The notes under the pieces were generated by a model, which had not been told where the DNA came from, made no database searches, and saw only the letters and a program-made list of their open reading frames with translations. From positions 62,001 to 126,000 of the forward strand of contig JANQEU010000085.1 in the NCBI GenBank assembly GCA_028278225.1: a DNA stretch of 64,000 nt, given 5' to 3'. Source of the stretch: Cyclobacteriaceae bacterium (lineage in GTDB: Bacteria; Bacteroidota; Bacteroidia; Cytophagales; Cyclobacteriaceae). Both the position numbers and the translations under genes were made by a program. This document shows, piece by piece, positions 25,835 to 34,593 of this stretch. How positions within the stretch are numbered: position 1 is the stretch's first letter; each line of letters starts with the position of its first letter.

Positions 25835-26380
25835 ATGCAATATCGGTACCTTGTTGATGAGTCGTTCACTGCGATAGATTTCGAGACAGCTGATATAAAT
25901 CCCAACAGCATCTGCCAGGTTGGATTGGTGAGAATGGAAAAAGGAGAAATTGTCCATACTGTCGACCGGTTGGTACGTCCTCCCAAAAACTATTACTTCT
26001 ACAAAAACATGGAAGTACACCACATAAAACCGGAAGATACTGCTGATGCTCCCACCTTTGATATAGTCTGGCATGAAGATATGAAGCGCTATATTGAGGA
26101 CCAGATTGTGGTGGCACACAATGTAAACTTCGATGTGAATTGTCTTCGAAATACCCTGGCCTTTTACGATGAGGTTCAGCCCTACTTTGAGGAGCGATGT
26201 ACAAGAGCCATCTACCGGAGAGGGTTGGCCAGCCTGAGCAGGAAATACCGGATTCCACTGAATCACCACCATGCTTTGAGTGATGCCAATGCGTGCGCAC
26301 AGCTATACCTGAAGTTTCTGATCAGGCAAAAACTACCTAAAACAGGCTCACTATTCACGAATTACCAGAACCAGGATTGA
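25835..26380 (+). CDS. DEDDh-family 3'-5' exonuclease
   Basis: This 181-residue protein has the exonuclease fold of DNA polymerase III epsilon and related enzymes. Motif I is TAIDFETADINPN (Asp and Glu metal ligands), motif II VVAHNVNFDVNCLRN (Asp), and motif III NHHHALSDANACAQLYLKF (His and Asp). VHHIKPEDTADAP is the conserved TGI-like loop. It lacks polymerase-associated extensions, so it is a stand-alone nuclease likely acting in repair or RNA processing. Gene is single; no neighbour suggests a specific pathway. Confidence 0.9.
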   Translation: MQYRYLVDESFTAIDFETADINPNSICQVGLVRMEKGEIVHTVDRLVRPPKNYYFYKNMEVHHIKPEDTADAPTFDIVWHEDMKRYIEDQIVVAHNVNFDVNCLRNTLAFYDEVQPYFEERCTRAIYRRGLASLSRKYRIPLNHHHALSDANACAQLYLKFLIRQKLPKTGSLFTNYQNQD

Positions 26381-26490
26381 TTCTACAGGGTGAACCTTCC
26401 AAAAGTCGAAATACTGTCGTTGTGGGCATTGTCCTGGTTGTGATCATAGCGATAACCTGAAAGATCCTGATTTTCTAAAATCCTGAACTG

Positions 26491-27207
26491 CTAGTCGGCC
26501 AATGCCCGTTGCACAGCAGGAAGCAGCAGGCTTTCCATCACCTTGTATCCATTCTCATTGGGATGAACCAGATCGTCCGCTGAAGTAAAATCAGGGACTT
26601 TCAGGCCACCGTTTTCATCTACCATTTCAGAATAGTAATCCAGGTATACGAATCCTTTGTCGTTGGCGTAATTCTTCAAAATGGTATTTAATTCGACGAC
26701 CTTTCCGGCTGGCTGCAACCCCGGGTTCCAGGGAAAGTCAATAGCCGGCAATACGGATGAAATGATCACTTTTATGCCATTTTGATCCGCTATCTCACAC
26801 ATGGACATAATGTTTTGAGCAGTTTGTTCGATTGGAACGTATCCACTGTTTTGAGCGATATCGTTGATACCGGCCAGGATCACAACCAATTTTGGTTTTA
26901 ACCCGATCACATCTTCCCTAAAACGTAATAGCATTTGATGCGTGACCTGTCCGCTGATACCCCTGCCGATGAATCCGTTTTCCTCAAAAAACCGGGGGCT
27001 TCGGACCGGCCAGGATTCTGTAATCGAGTTACCCATGAAAACAACTCTTTCCTCACCCACCGCAGGAGGATCTAGTTTCATGTTGGCTTCCCGGTACTTT
27101 TCAAAATTGGCATAATCATAGACGTTGATCTTTGGCTGCGTACTTGACTCATATCCAACGCAGAATACTACGATCACCAGCAATTTTTTAACAAAATCGA
27201 TCTTCAA
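26491..27207 (-). CDS. Exported SGNH/GDSL hydrolase
   Basis: This 238-residue protein has a signal peptide (MKIDFVKKLLVIVVFCVGYE). Block I is VVFMGNSITESW (nucleophile Ser in GNSIT), block II GFIGRGISGQVTHQ (Gly oxyanion), block III VVILAGINDIAQ (Asn in GINDI), and block V DDLVHPNENGYKVM (Asp and His of the triad). All catalytic residues are present. The family hydrolyses esters or acetyl groups of carbohydrates and lipids; GDSL proteins of this kind in Bacteroidota often de-acetylate glycans. Followed downstream by unrelated genes; upstream lies the hairpin repeat at 27324. Confidence 0.9.
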   Translation of the reverse strand: MKIDFVKKLLVIVVFCVGYESSTQPKINVYDYANFEKYREANMKLDPPAVGEERVVFMGNSITESWPVRSPRFFEENGFIGRGISGQVTHQMLLRFREDVIGLKPKLVVILAGINDIAQNSGYVPIEQTAQNIMSMCEIADQNGIKVIISSVLPAIDFPWNPGLQPAGKVVELNTILKNYANDKGFVYLDYYSEMVDENGGLKVPDFTSADDLVHPNENGYKVMESLLLPAVQRALAD

Positions 27208-27323
27208 GTACCAGGCTGTTTGAAATGATGCTATAAATATAAGGATCTCTCTCAGAACCTTAGATATCTTAGTTTAACCTGAATTTCCGGATAAGAACGA
27301 TCAAAAGAACCAATAAGAGTGTC

Positions 27324-27377
27324 ATTGCGGAATTTTTAGCCCGATATTTAAGACGTTGGGGTAAAAATTTCCGCAAT
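27324..27377. repeat. Long intergenic hairpin
   Basis: ATTGCGGAATTTTTA (27324-27338) pairs with TAAAAATTTCCGCAAT (27362-27377) with a one-base bulge. It begins and ends with the GTCATTGCGG/CCGCAATCTCAC flavour of Bacteroidota palindromic repeats. It lies 117 bp upstream of the SGNH gene and 103 bp downstream of the DUF1566 gene stop; it may terminate the latter. The other bases of the gap (27208-27480) show no gene. Confidence 0.5.
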
Positions 27378-27480
27378 CTCACAATGTTCTGACGAGAGGT
27401 CTGCCAGACAAAATATCCCTTTCTTTTGATTGTAAAGGCTATTTTCCCGCATCACGATTGTTTAATATCCCGAACGCAGG

Positions 27481-28713
27481 CTAATCCACATCTCTCACAG
27501 CCCTGACATAATTGTATATGGATACCACGTCCGGGAAGTCCGGCCCAAGGCCACTGGCCCAATCATCCGGGTCGCCGGTTTTAGGATCGCTTCGCAAGGC
27601 TCCGGCACCATGTGTGTCAATTGCCCCTCCATCTTCCATTAGGCCCAATGCCCTGCCGAATGAAACATAGAGTGCAGTCCAGGGATTGGAAGCAGGGCTG
27701 GTACTGGACCAAAAGTAGAGGGTTTCGAGGCTATCGTAATTGGCGGTTGGGCCATCAAAATAAGTTAAATCAATGGCTGCCGTATTCGAATCCCAATCGT
27801 AATTCTTGTAATCAACTATGCTTTGCAGTTCCTTGGCGTTGGGTAATCGCCAATCGCTGTAACCTGCCAATTCAAGATTTTCGGCATATGCCAAAGCTTC
27901 TTTCCAGTTCAGATCCTCTCCATACCCTTTTTGCCACATCAATCCGGTAGCTTGGTCAGTGATGGTTTCATCGCCATTATCTACAAAAATATTTTCGAAT
28001 ACCCCTTCAGTTCCGCGTACAGCGCGGACTATATTAGGTCCTGCGGTTACCTTTATGTGCCCATCTGCGAAATTATACATGAAATAAGCGTCTTCTACTT
28101 CTCTCGGGCCTGATTTACCCGTATACTGAGTACTCGCCCACGATTGCCCCAATGCAGAAATATTTCCGTCACTTAATGAATAGGCGTAGTCAAAATAGTC
28201 AGGATCCAGGAACGGCTTCGACGAAGCTTCGCTTCTCGTGTTCAGTAGCCCATCCCACATGACAATCGACATGAGCTCTTTCAAAGTAGGCATTCGCCAA
28301 TCGGTATAGCCGCCGGTTGTCAGTTTCTCACAGTACTCATTTGCTTCTTCCCAGGTATATCTGTCCGGTTCTAAATCTGACTGAGTAAAAGCCTGCCCCT
28401 TTTCCCACATTAACCCGGTATTCAGATCCGTAACCGTACCATTATTATTATCCTGATAACTGGCCATTACACCCGAATACGCCGCATCCTGTCCGTAAAA
28501 ATCCTCACCAATGCCCGGGGCTGAGATCTCATTTCCCTCATCATCGTAATGCTTTAATTCGTCTGTGTCGACCACTACGAATTTAACAGGGATATCAACA
28601 GGTTCAGGATTGGGATCGGGATCAGGATCATCGTTATTACATCCACAAGTAAGAATCAGGCCTAAGAATAGCAAGCTCCGGAAATAAACCAGCAAATTTC
28701 TAATTGTTTTCAA
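27481..28713 (-). CDS. DUF1566 (Lcl-like C-terminal) lipoprotein with two domain copies
   Basis: This 410-residue lipoprotein has the lipobox LILTCGCNNDDPDPDPNPEP (acylated Cys about residue 24, then an acidic linker). The mature part carries two copies of the DUF1566 fold: the first around 105-250 (NTGLMWEKGQAF, YTDWRMPTLKELMSIV, YSLSDGNISALGQSWASTQY) and the second around 245-405 (ATGLMWQKGYGEDLNWKEAL, YSDWRLPNAKELQSIVDY, YFWSSTSPASNP). W-R-[ML]-P-x-x-K-E-L is the signature. The DUF1566/Lcl domain is linked to surface proteins of unknown, possibly ligand-binding, function. Exported and anchored in the outer membrane by inference. Single gene. Confidence 0.87.
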   Translation of the reverse strand: MKTIRNLLVYFRSLLFLGLILTCGCNNDDPDPDPNPEPVDIPVKFVVVDTDELKHYDDEGNEISAPGIGEDFYGQDAAYSGVMASYQDNNNGTVTDLNTGLMWEKGQAFTQSDLEPDRYTWEEANEYCEKLTTGGYTDWRMPTLKELMSIVMWDGLLNTRSEASSKPFLDPDYFDYAYSLSDGNISALGQSWASTQYTGKSGPREVEDAYFMYNFADGHIKVTAGPNIVRAVRGTEGVFENIFVDNGDETITDQATGLMWQKGYGEDLNWKEALAYAENLELAGYSDWRLPNAKELQSIVDYKNYDWDSNTAAIDLTYFDGPTANYDSLETLYFWSSTSPASNPWTALYVSFGRALGLMEDGGAIDTHGAGALRSDPKTGDPDDWASGLGPDFPDVVSIYNYVRAVRDVD

Positions 28714-29010
28714 AACTTCTAAATTTTTAGTGTTTATCTATTTTATCAAAAAACAAAAGGTAGGAAAGAACAACAGGCAGGAAGAAACAAAGTTAGGCGG
28801 CTCTCATACGCTTTACAATAAATCAGTGTAGACAAAATATAACTGAACAGTTGTAAGACATAGCCTCTTCTCTTCTTATTCGCTGACACGGGCGCTGTTC
28901 AGCAAACAAGAAGAACCATGAAAATTCCACGCTGCAATCCACTTGCGTAAATCAAGGCCTTTTTCTGCCGAAAGATTTGTACATTGGCGCCCGAAACAGA
29001 AAATAGGATC

Positions 29011-31128
29011 ATGACGCGATATACCTCCTTATCCATACTTCTTTTGGTACTTGTACTTTCTTTAAGCGCCCAGGAAAACAGGTTCTTTGTTCCCAGGGAA
29101 ATTAAGGAAGCTTATGAAAACGGCACCCGCTCGTATGATGGAAAGCCTGGTCCAAATTACTGGCAGAATACCGTAGACTATGATATGGCCGTGGAGGTGA
29201 TCCCCGAAACGAGGGAGTTGGCAGGATCCGGAATCATTGTGTTCAACAATAATAGCCCCGACGATCTCAGTCAATTGATCTTCCGGTTGTATCATGATGT
29301 ATTTCGAAAGGGAAATCAGCGAGGCATGCGGGTGAATGAGAATGATATCAATGATGGTGTTGAGATCTCCCGACTCACGATTGATGGTAAGGAAATCGAC
29401 CTGGAAGAAGGCATCAGGCGGCGCGGCACAAATATGTATGTCACGCTCGAAAACCCGATCCTAAGTCAAAGTTCCAGCAGCATAGAGGTGAATTGGAAAA
29501 TGGTGATCCCTGAAACTACCAGGAGAACGGGCGCTTATGACAGCACCTCATTCTTTGTATCGTATTGGTACCCGCAGGTTGCGGTGTACGATGACATCTT
29601 CGGCTGGGACCGGCTGGCGTATGATTTCAGTACTGAATTTTACAACAACCTGGGAAACTTTGAGGTGAAGATCACGGCGCCGGAATCATTTACCGTGATC
29701 GCCACCGGAGTTCTTCAGAACCCAGAAAGCGTATTTCGCCAGGAAAAGCTCGATCTCTACAATCAGGCCAAGACATCCGGTGAAACAGTGACTATCATTT
29801 CCACAGATGATGCAAACAATGGATACTCCCATCAATCAGGGACATGGCATTACGCAGCTTCCGAAATTACCGATTTTTCCTTCTGCCTGAGTGATCATTT
29901 CGTGTGGGATGCCGCCACTCAAAAAGTGGAAGACCGGGATGTTTTGATCCACTCATACTATAATGTCAATGTAGCTGAAAAAGCAACGGAGCTGACGGGC
30001 ATTCAGCAAAAAACCATGAAGCACTTTTCAGAGGACGTACCGGGTGTGCCCTACCCCTATCCGGAGTTTGCTACCTGTGTTATGGGTATCGGTGGAGGTG
30101 GAATGGAAACACCTATGATGGCCAACAATGGCCAGCCTGGCAGAGGCGTGACAATACATGAGATGTTTCACACTTATTTTCCCATGTATGTCCGCGTCAA
30201 TGAAAAAAGGTTTGCATGGATGGATGAGGGCTGGGCAAATTTCAACACCAGCTATGTTTCGAGGAGGTACTTCGAGGAAGATTCGAGCCTCCTGGTCCAA
30301 AGTTCTTCGATCCAGGGGACGCTTGGTTCCTTCAGTGACTTACCTTTGATCACATCTACCCAGTTTATGGACAATACCAACTACGGCTATGCCTCATATC
30401 CGTTACCAGCGTATATGTATGCTATTTTGCATCACCATCTCGGGGAGGACCTCTTCAGGAAATGCTACCGGGAATATATCAATACCTGGGCCAAAAAATC
30501 ACCGACGCCGTATGATTTCTTTTACACATTCGAACGGGTTTCCGGTCAGGATCTGAACTGGTTTTGGAACCCATGGTTTTTCAACTTCGGGGATGTGAAT
30601 GTAACCATAGATTCTTTTGAAAAGGGGAAACTGTCCATCCGTAATCAGGGGAACCGGCCGATCCCGATTGTGGTCTCGGTAATGTACAAAGACAGCACAA
30701 CCTGGAGTGCCGATTATTCCGCGGCAGAGTGGAATGCAAACCGGGAATTCTTCGTTGAAGTGCCAAATTACAGGAAGGTAACAACACTGGCGGTAAACCG
30801 GGGCATGCCTGATGCATATAACATCGATAATTACCATCCTTCGATCAGGGAGCGCTACGGAGACTTCAGGATCGATCAGAAACTCCTGGGTGATTATCCG
30901 ATCAATGAGTTCCCTGTAAATCTTATAGTTGCAGAGAAAGATGCAATGGTGAACGTTGAAATCACCGGAACAGGAATAAACACATTCCTGCTACCATCAG
31001 AAAACGATGAATTTGAAAGTCTCGATGGGAATTTAGCGTTGAAATTCACTACGGGTGAAAACGATACCATCAATGTGGCCTGTGATCTCAGGAATTATGG
31101 AGTGACCCTGACTGGTAGTAAGAAATAG
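29011..31128 (+). CDS. Exported M1-family zinc aminopeptidase
   Basis: From ATG 29011 this is a 705-residue protein with signal peptide MTRYTSLSILLLVLVLSLSA. The catalytic motif is IHEMFHTYFPMYV (HExxH, zinc histidines and general-base Glu) with the third ligand Glu in AWMDEGWANF 18 residues on. Upstream GIGGGGMETPMMANN is the GxMEN-like exopeptidase loop. The N-terminal beta domain and C-terminal beta part (residues about 540-700) fit M1 family members of Bacteroidota. It trims N-terminal residues of peptides in the periplasm or outside. Single gene, followed after 7 bp by convergent genes. The earlier TTG start at 28984 would bury the signal peptide. Confidence 0.9.
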   Translation: MTRYTSLSILLLVLVLSLSAQENRFFVPREIKEAYENGTRSYDGKPGPNYWQNTVDYDMAVEVIPETRELAGSGIIVFNNNSPDDLSQLIFRLYHDVFRKGNQRGMRVNENDINDGVEISRLTIDGKEIDLEEGIRRRGTNMYVTLENPILSQSSSSIEVNWKMVIPETTRRTGAYDSTSFFVSYWYPQVAVYDDIFGWDRLAYDFSTEFYNNLGNFEVKITAPESFTVIATGVLQNPESVFRQEKLDLYNQAKTSGETVTIISTDDANNGYSHQSGTWHYAASEITDFSFCLSDHFVWDAATQKVEDRDVLIHSYYNVNVAEKATELTGIQQKTMKHFSEDVPGVPYPYPEFATCVMGIGGGGMETPMMANNGQPGRGVTIHEMFHTYFPMYVRVNEKRFAWMDEGWANFNTSYVSRRYFEEDSSLLVQSSSIQGTLGSFSDLPLITSTQFMDNTNYGYASYPLPAYMYAILHHHLGEDLFRKCYREYINTWAKKSPTPYDFFYTFERVSGQDLNWFWNPWFFNFGDVNVTIDSFEKGKLSIRNQGNRPIPIVVSVMYKDSTTWSADYSAAEWNANREFFVEVPNYRKVTTLAVNRGMPDAYNIDNYHPSIRERYGDFRIDQKLLGDYPINEFPVNLIVAEKDAMVNVEITGTGINTFLLPSENDEFESLDGNLALKFTTGENDTINVACDLRNYGVTLTGSKK

Positions 31129-31135
31129 AGATCAG

Positions 31136-31518
31136 TTAGCCTGCTCCCTCACGGGAACCGAATATGTAGCCTAAAATTGCTGTCAGAATAGGTAAAAGCA
31201 CATTAACCAAAATGGTTTTGCTCATATCGCTTATATACTCCCTTTTCATAGTGATGTGATTAGTAATAAACTCGCGAAGCTTTTCATTCTCCGGATCCAT
31301 AAGATCGGGGTACTTTTCAATTAATGCTTTTATTTCAACTGTAGGACTATTGTACGTTGTTATTCCAATAAAAATAACCTCAATGGTTATCGCTGTTAGA
31401 ACAATCACAGCCAGTATGAATCCGGCTCTATCCAGGAATCTTCGGTCAGATACTTTTGTTCGTGTGGTAACTGAACAGGCTTGGCTGAAGCTATATTTGG
31501 CAATTGTTGTTTAGTCAT
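31136..31518 (-). pseudogene. Small membrane protein, apparently frameshifted, coupled to the RHH gene
   Basis: The preceding RHH gene ends in ATGA, so an ATG at 31518 is expected to start the partner. It reads MTKQQLPNIASAKPVQLPHE in frame but stops after 37 residues at 31405. In the other frame the region is open and continues from KVSDRRFLDRAGFILAVIVL through two membrane segments to GSREGAG at 31136. The 90-residue frame alone begins at a GTG (31408) in the middle of the first membrane helix, an unlikely start. A one-base deletion near the AAAA run at 31454-31457 would explain both facts. Alternatives are a sequencing error, programmed slippage, or two tiny coupled genes. Confidence 0.5.
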
Positions 31519-31730
31519 TCTTTAAGCTTATCCAGGCCGGGAATTATGATCTTTTCAACTTCCTTTCCTGAGGAATCAGTCGAAAACACATCCTTTCCTT
31601 CAAGCTTTTTGTCAGCAACCCAACTGTACAATGCAAGTGCTTCGGAGATAATATTAGTGTTTTTGGATTCTCTGACTTTCTGCTTCAATGATTCCATGTA
31701 GTCGCTATCAATATTTACTCTAATTGCCAT
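31515..31730 (-). CDS. Ribbon-helix-helix/antitoxin-like small protein
   Basis: This 71-residue protein begins MAIRVNIDSDYMESLKQKVR: a short strand followed by two helices (SKNTNIISEALALYSWVADK), as in CopG/RHH DNA-binding proteins, and has a flexible acidic tail. It overlaps the small membrane-protein frame by ATGA. The pair has the size and coupling of a toxin-antitoxin or regulator-effector module, with the membrane protein as a candidate effector; this is inference. The gene has no visible promoter element of the TAnnTTTG type that I can defend. Confidence 0.65.
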   Translation of the reverse strand: MAIRVNIDSDYMESLKQKVRESKNTNIISEALALYSWVADKKLEGKDVFSTDSSGKEVEKIIIPGLDKLKE

Positions 31731-31811
31731 TTTATTACCATTTTTTGTCCATAAATATACACATTTTTTTCCAAACCAGAGTTCCCGTACATAGAATAAT
31801 AAAATAAAAAG

Positions 31812-32489
31812 TTACAAAAAGATCCCTTCGATCCATTGCGGATATCCTTGTGATTGACCGGGGTCGAATACTCCTACCGGAATTTGAAATTCATTCAGGA
31901 TTTTATTCAACGTCGTTAACAGGATTGGTTCCATCAGATCATGTCCGGAACTGTAGGCCTCAAGGCCGAACGACCAATAGTTACGGTCTTGTGCGGTGGT
32001 TTTCGTCAATTCTACGTTGCATCCATCATCATGGATGAAACCGGTTGTTCTCCTCAAAGCTCCGTCCTGCGGCGAATAACGATATTTGATAAGGCTTCTG
32101 GATTTCCTGATCTCCAACCAGCCAGGTTCAGGTGAATAAGTGCCGGCCGGCATCTCGGATCTTCCCAGATTGTATTTGATCCATGTTTCGGTCCTGCCCG
32201 GCAATACATCGGACTCATGGTTTTTGGTAGTCTGTCTTACCTTCGCCTCCAGGTGTCCCTCACGCCACTTAATTCCTATGTTGTTAAGCCCTCCGGGTCC
32301 GTGGAGTGGTTGGACCCAGTAGTAATCACTTCGGTCCTCAAATCCGCCGAATTCTTTCCCGATGGATTTGGGAATTGCACCATTTTTAAACCATCGGATC
32401 TCAGCAGAATGTAAGGCGGGATACACACCTGTAAACGTTCCGGTATCCTCTGAAAGCAACTCAAAGATCTCATGGATTTTCTCGATCAT
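31812..32489 (-). CDS. Uncharacterised soluble protein coupled to DUF3137
   Basis: From ATG 32489 this is 225 residues; GTG codons at 32498 and 32492 are alternatives, the first overlapping the DUF3137 stop by one base (TAGTG). It has no signal peptide or membrane segment. The sequence is rich in Trp and charged residues (WFKNGAIPKSIGKEFGGFED, GIKWREGHLEAKVRQTTKNH, GWLEIRKSRSLIKYRYSPQD) and looks like a CYTH/lipocalin-like beta-barrel, which is a guess. Co-transcription with the DUF3137 gene is strongly suggested. Confidence 0.6.
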   Translation of the reverse strand: MIEKIHEIFELLSEDTGTFTGVYPALHSAEIRWFKNGAIPKSIGKEFGGFEDRSDYYWVQPLHGPGGLNNIGIKWREGHLEAKVRQTTKNHESDVLPGRTETWIKYNLGRSEMPAGTYSPEPGWLEIRKSRSLIKYRYSPQDGALRRTTGFIHDDGCNVELTKTTAQDRNYWSFGLEAYSSGHDLMEPILLTTLNKILNEFQIPVGVFDPGQSQGYPQWIEGIFL

Positions 32490-32497
32490 CACAGGCA

Positions 32498-33442
32498 CTA
32501 TCCTATCAACTCTCCTATTTCCTGAATGCTGTTTAAAAACGTCAAATGTTCCTCCAGAAACGCCATGGAATCAACAGACCTGGAAATCGAAGGTTCCATG
32601 AAACGCTTTCTTGCCGGCAGGGCGACTGAAATCCTGTTTCCGGCAAAAGCGAAATAAATTGGTGCGGAAGTGATCTTTTTTGATTTCAGGTTATCGTTAA
32701 TTGAAAGCAGTCTGTCCAAAACAGGTTTTATCAATAATTTCTCCGAGGAATCGGGATCCTTTGAAATAATCTTGTACGTTTTGCAAAACTCCGGGTGGTC
32801 CGGTTTCAGGTTCTTACCTTTCATCTTATTTCCAAAAGAGTAATACCATTTTCGCGGGACAACCCAAAAAGGAGCCGGGAAGGAATTCCTTAGCTCCATT
32901 ACCATGAAAATTCCACTAAATACGGTTCTGGAGGTGGTCTCCGAAGATTTGCCCCTGCCGCCTGACTTATGTGTTTCCTCGATCAGCTTGATCTCCGCAT
33001 ATTCAACCGGCCTGTCACCTATCCGTCCTTTGACCAGATCCTCACTATGGTACTTATTAAAATGACTGAACAGTTGCGTATCTGCTATCTCCCTTTCAGG
33101 TATTTTACCATCCGCCTCGTACGTAAAGTCCGGGCCCAGATTGTTAATTATCCTTGTTACTATCTTGTCCTGAAAATGCTCTTTGAATTTTTTTGACTCC
33201 AGTGCATATTTTATTCCGTAAAGGAGTATTCCCAGAATGAAACTTCCGATCGTGATCAAAAGGGTCACATTCGAAAATCCATCAAAAAAGATCATATGGA
33301 TTGACAACACAAAAACGGCAGCCATGCATACCTGAAAGAACAGTTTGAATGGCTTGATCCTGCTTAAGACGGCCAGGCGCTCATCATCCAGCTTCCGAAG
33401 TTCAGGATGCAGTTCCGCATAGATCGTTTTGGGGTCAAGCAT
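32498..33442 (-). CDS. DUF3137 membrane protein
   Basis: This 314-residue protein has a pair of membrane helices near the N-terminus (LFFQVCMAAVFVLSIHMIFF and VTLLITIGSFILGILLYGIK, about 34-80) and then a long cytoplasmic domain. FSHFNKYHSEDLVKGRIGDR and the later FCKTYKIISKDPDSSEKLLI, followed by RKRFMEPSISRSV, match the DUF3137 pattern in which an EF-x-x-x-Y-x-V/I segment precedes the C-terminal conserved block. Function is unknown in the family; it is widespread in Bacteroidota. First gene of a two-gene unit. Confidence 0.75.
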   Translation of the reverse strand: MLDPKTIYAELHPELRKLDDERLAVLSRIKPFKLFFQVCMAAVFVLSIHMIFFDGFSNVTLLITIGSFILGILLYGIKYALESKKFKEHFQDKIVTRIINNLGPDFTYEADGKIPEREIADTQLFSHFNKYHSEDLVKGRIGDRPVEYAEIKLIEETHKSGGRGKSSETTSRTVFSGIFMVMELRNSFPAPFWVVPRKWYYSFGNKMKGKNLKPDHPEFCKTYKIISKDPDSSEKLLIKPVLDRLLSINDNLKSKKITSAPIYFAFAGNRISVALPARKRFMEPSISRSVDSMAFLEEHLTFLNSIQEIGELIG

Positions 33443-33545
33443 TCCTCAGTTTTAAAAATATCTCACCAATCGAAATTATCTAAAAAGTACCAGATCCGAG
33501 GGATACATTCCACTTAACATGATCTGATGAACAAGTGACCGTCAC

Positions 33546-34559
33546 CTAAATGAAAAACCAGTAATCTGTCACCGGCTTTTTATTCCAACTGTCCAGCAGA
33601 TCAAGAATTCCGGCTTTCTCTTTCGACGAGGTTACAGCTATAATGATCTGCGGATGCTCGATCAGCGGGATTTCACTGTAATGCTGTATTACTACGCCAT
33701 ATATATTTTTTCCAATCTTATTCTCATTATCACAAGTCCAATAAAATGTGTCGGCATACGATTGAATTCCACGAACAAGATCTTTACCATTTCGTCCGGC
33801 GCCCCATATTACAAGGGGGCGTGCCAGATCTCTGTCAAGCTCATAGAAATATCTGAGCTTAAGATCAAAGTATCTGTTATCTCTGTATTCTTCCCAGGTC
33901 CGGGAAATTCTGTCGCTCCTGTCCCGCCAGTAATGCAGAACCTTATCAACACCCACAACCGCCAGTCCATGACGATAAATGCGAAAACAAAGATCGTAGT
34001 CCTCCGGATATACGATTGGATCAAAAGCTTCAACGGCATTGAAATCATCCCGGTGAATGATCCAGCAATGCGACGGAATTACGCATTCCCTGTAGATCTC
34101 CTGGTAAAATCTGCCATCCTTTACTATTCCGTTCAGCCAGCGATCATATTTCACAAAACCATCTCCAAGGCGTCCTTTATCCACGAAATGCCGGGTGCCG
34201 CCAACTATGATCGTTCCTTTCCCGTATTTCAGCCATTCCGTTACCAAGACCTCCAATTTATACGCCGGCATATAATCATCAGAATCCATCCGGTTGATCA
34301 ACACACCCTGAGATTTCGAGTAGCCCAACTGCAGTGCCGGAATCAACCTTGATCGGTCGTTATTAAAAACCCTGATCCTCGGATCCTGTCCGGAATAGTC
34401 AAGTAAAATTGCCGGGCTCGCATCGGAGGAATGGTCATTAACGGCAATCAATTCCCAATTTTGATAGGTTTGTTCAATGATTGAGTCGAGGCACCCGGGT
34501 AAATAGGGAGCGGTGTCCCTGACGGCCATTACGATGGATACAAGCGGTTCCCTACGCAT
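33546..34559 (-). CDS. Family 2 glycosyltransferase with a C-terminal extra domain
   Basis: This 337-residue GT-A enzyme starts LVSIVMAVRDTAPYLPGCLD, with the nucleotide-binding AVNDHSSDAS (Asp) at about 39-48, the DxD-like RMDSDDYMP at about 91-99 and the family ED/QxxRW equivalent EYRDNRYFDLKLRY. After about residue 235 comes a Rossmann-like segment (RPLVIWGAGRNGKDLVRGIQ) that resembles a sugar-nucleotide or capsule-associated NAD-binding module, seen in some two-domain GT2 proteins. It transfers a sugar to a surface polysaccharide or lipid by family inference. Single gene, convergent to nothing; the DUF885 gene lies 34 bp upstream on the same strand. Confidence 0.87.
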   Translation of the reverse strand: MRREPLVSIVMAVRDTAPYLPGCLDSIIEQTYQNWELIAVNDHSSDASPAILLDYSGQDPRIRVFNNDRSRLIPALQLGYSKSQGVLINRMDSDDYMPAYKLEVLVTEWLKYGKGTIIVGGTRHFVDKGRLGDGFVKYDRWLNGIVKDGRFYQEIYRECVIPSHCWIIHRDDFNAVEAFDPIVYPEDYDLCFRIYRHGLAVVGVDKVLHYWRDRSDRISRTWEEYRDNRYFDLKLRYFYELDRDLARPLVIWGAGRNGKDLVRGIQSYADTFYWTCDNENKIGKNIYGVVIQHYSEIPLIEHPQIIIAVTSSKEKAGILDLLDSWNKKPVTDYWFFI

Positions 34560-34593
34560 AAAACACTTATCTGAGTTCCGTCAGCTGGATTTC

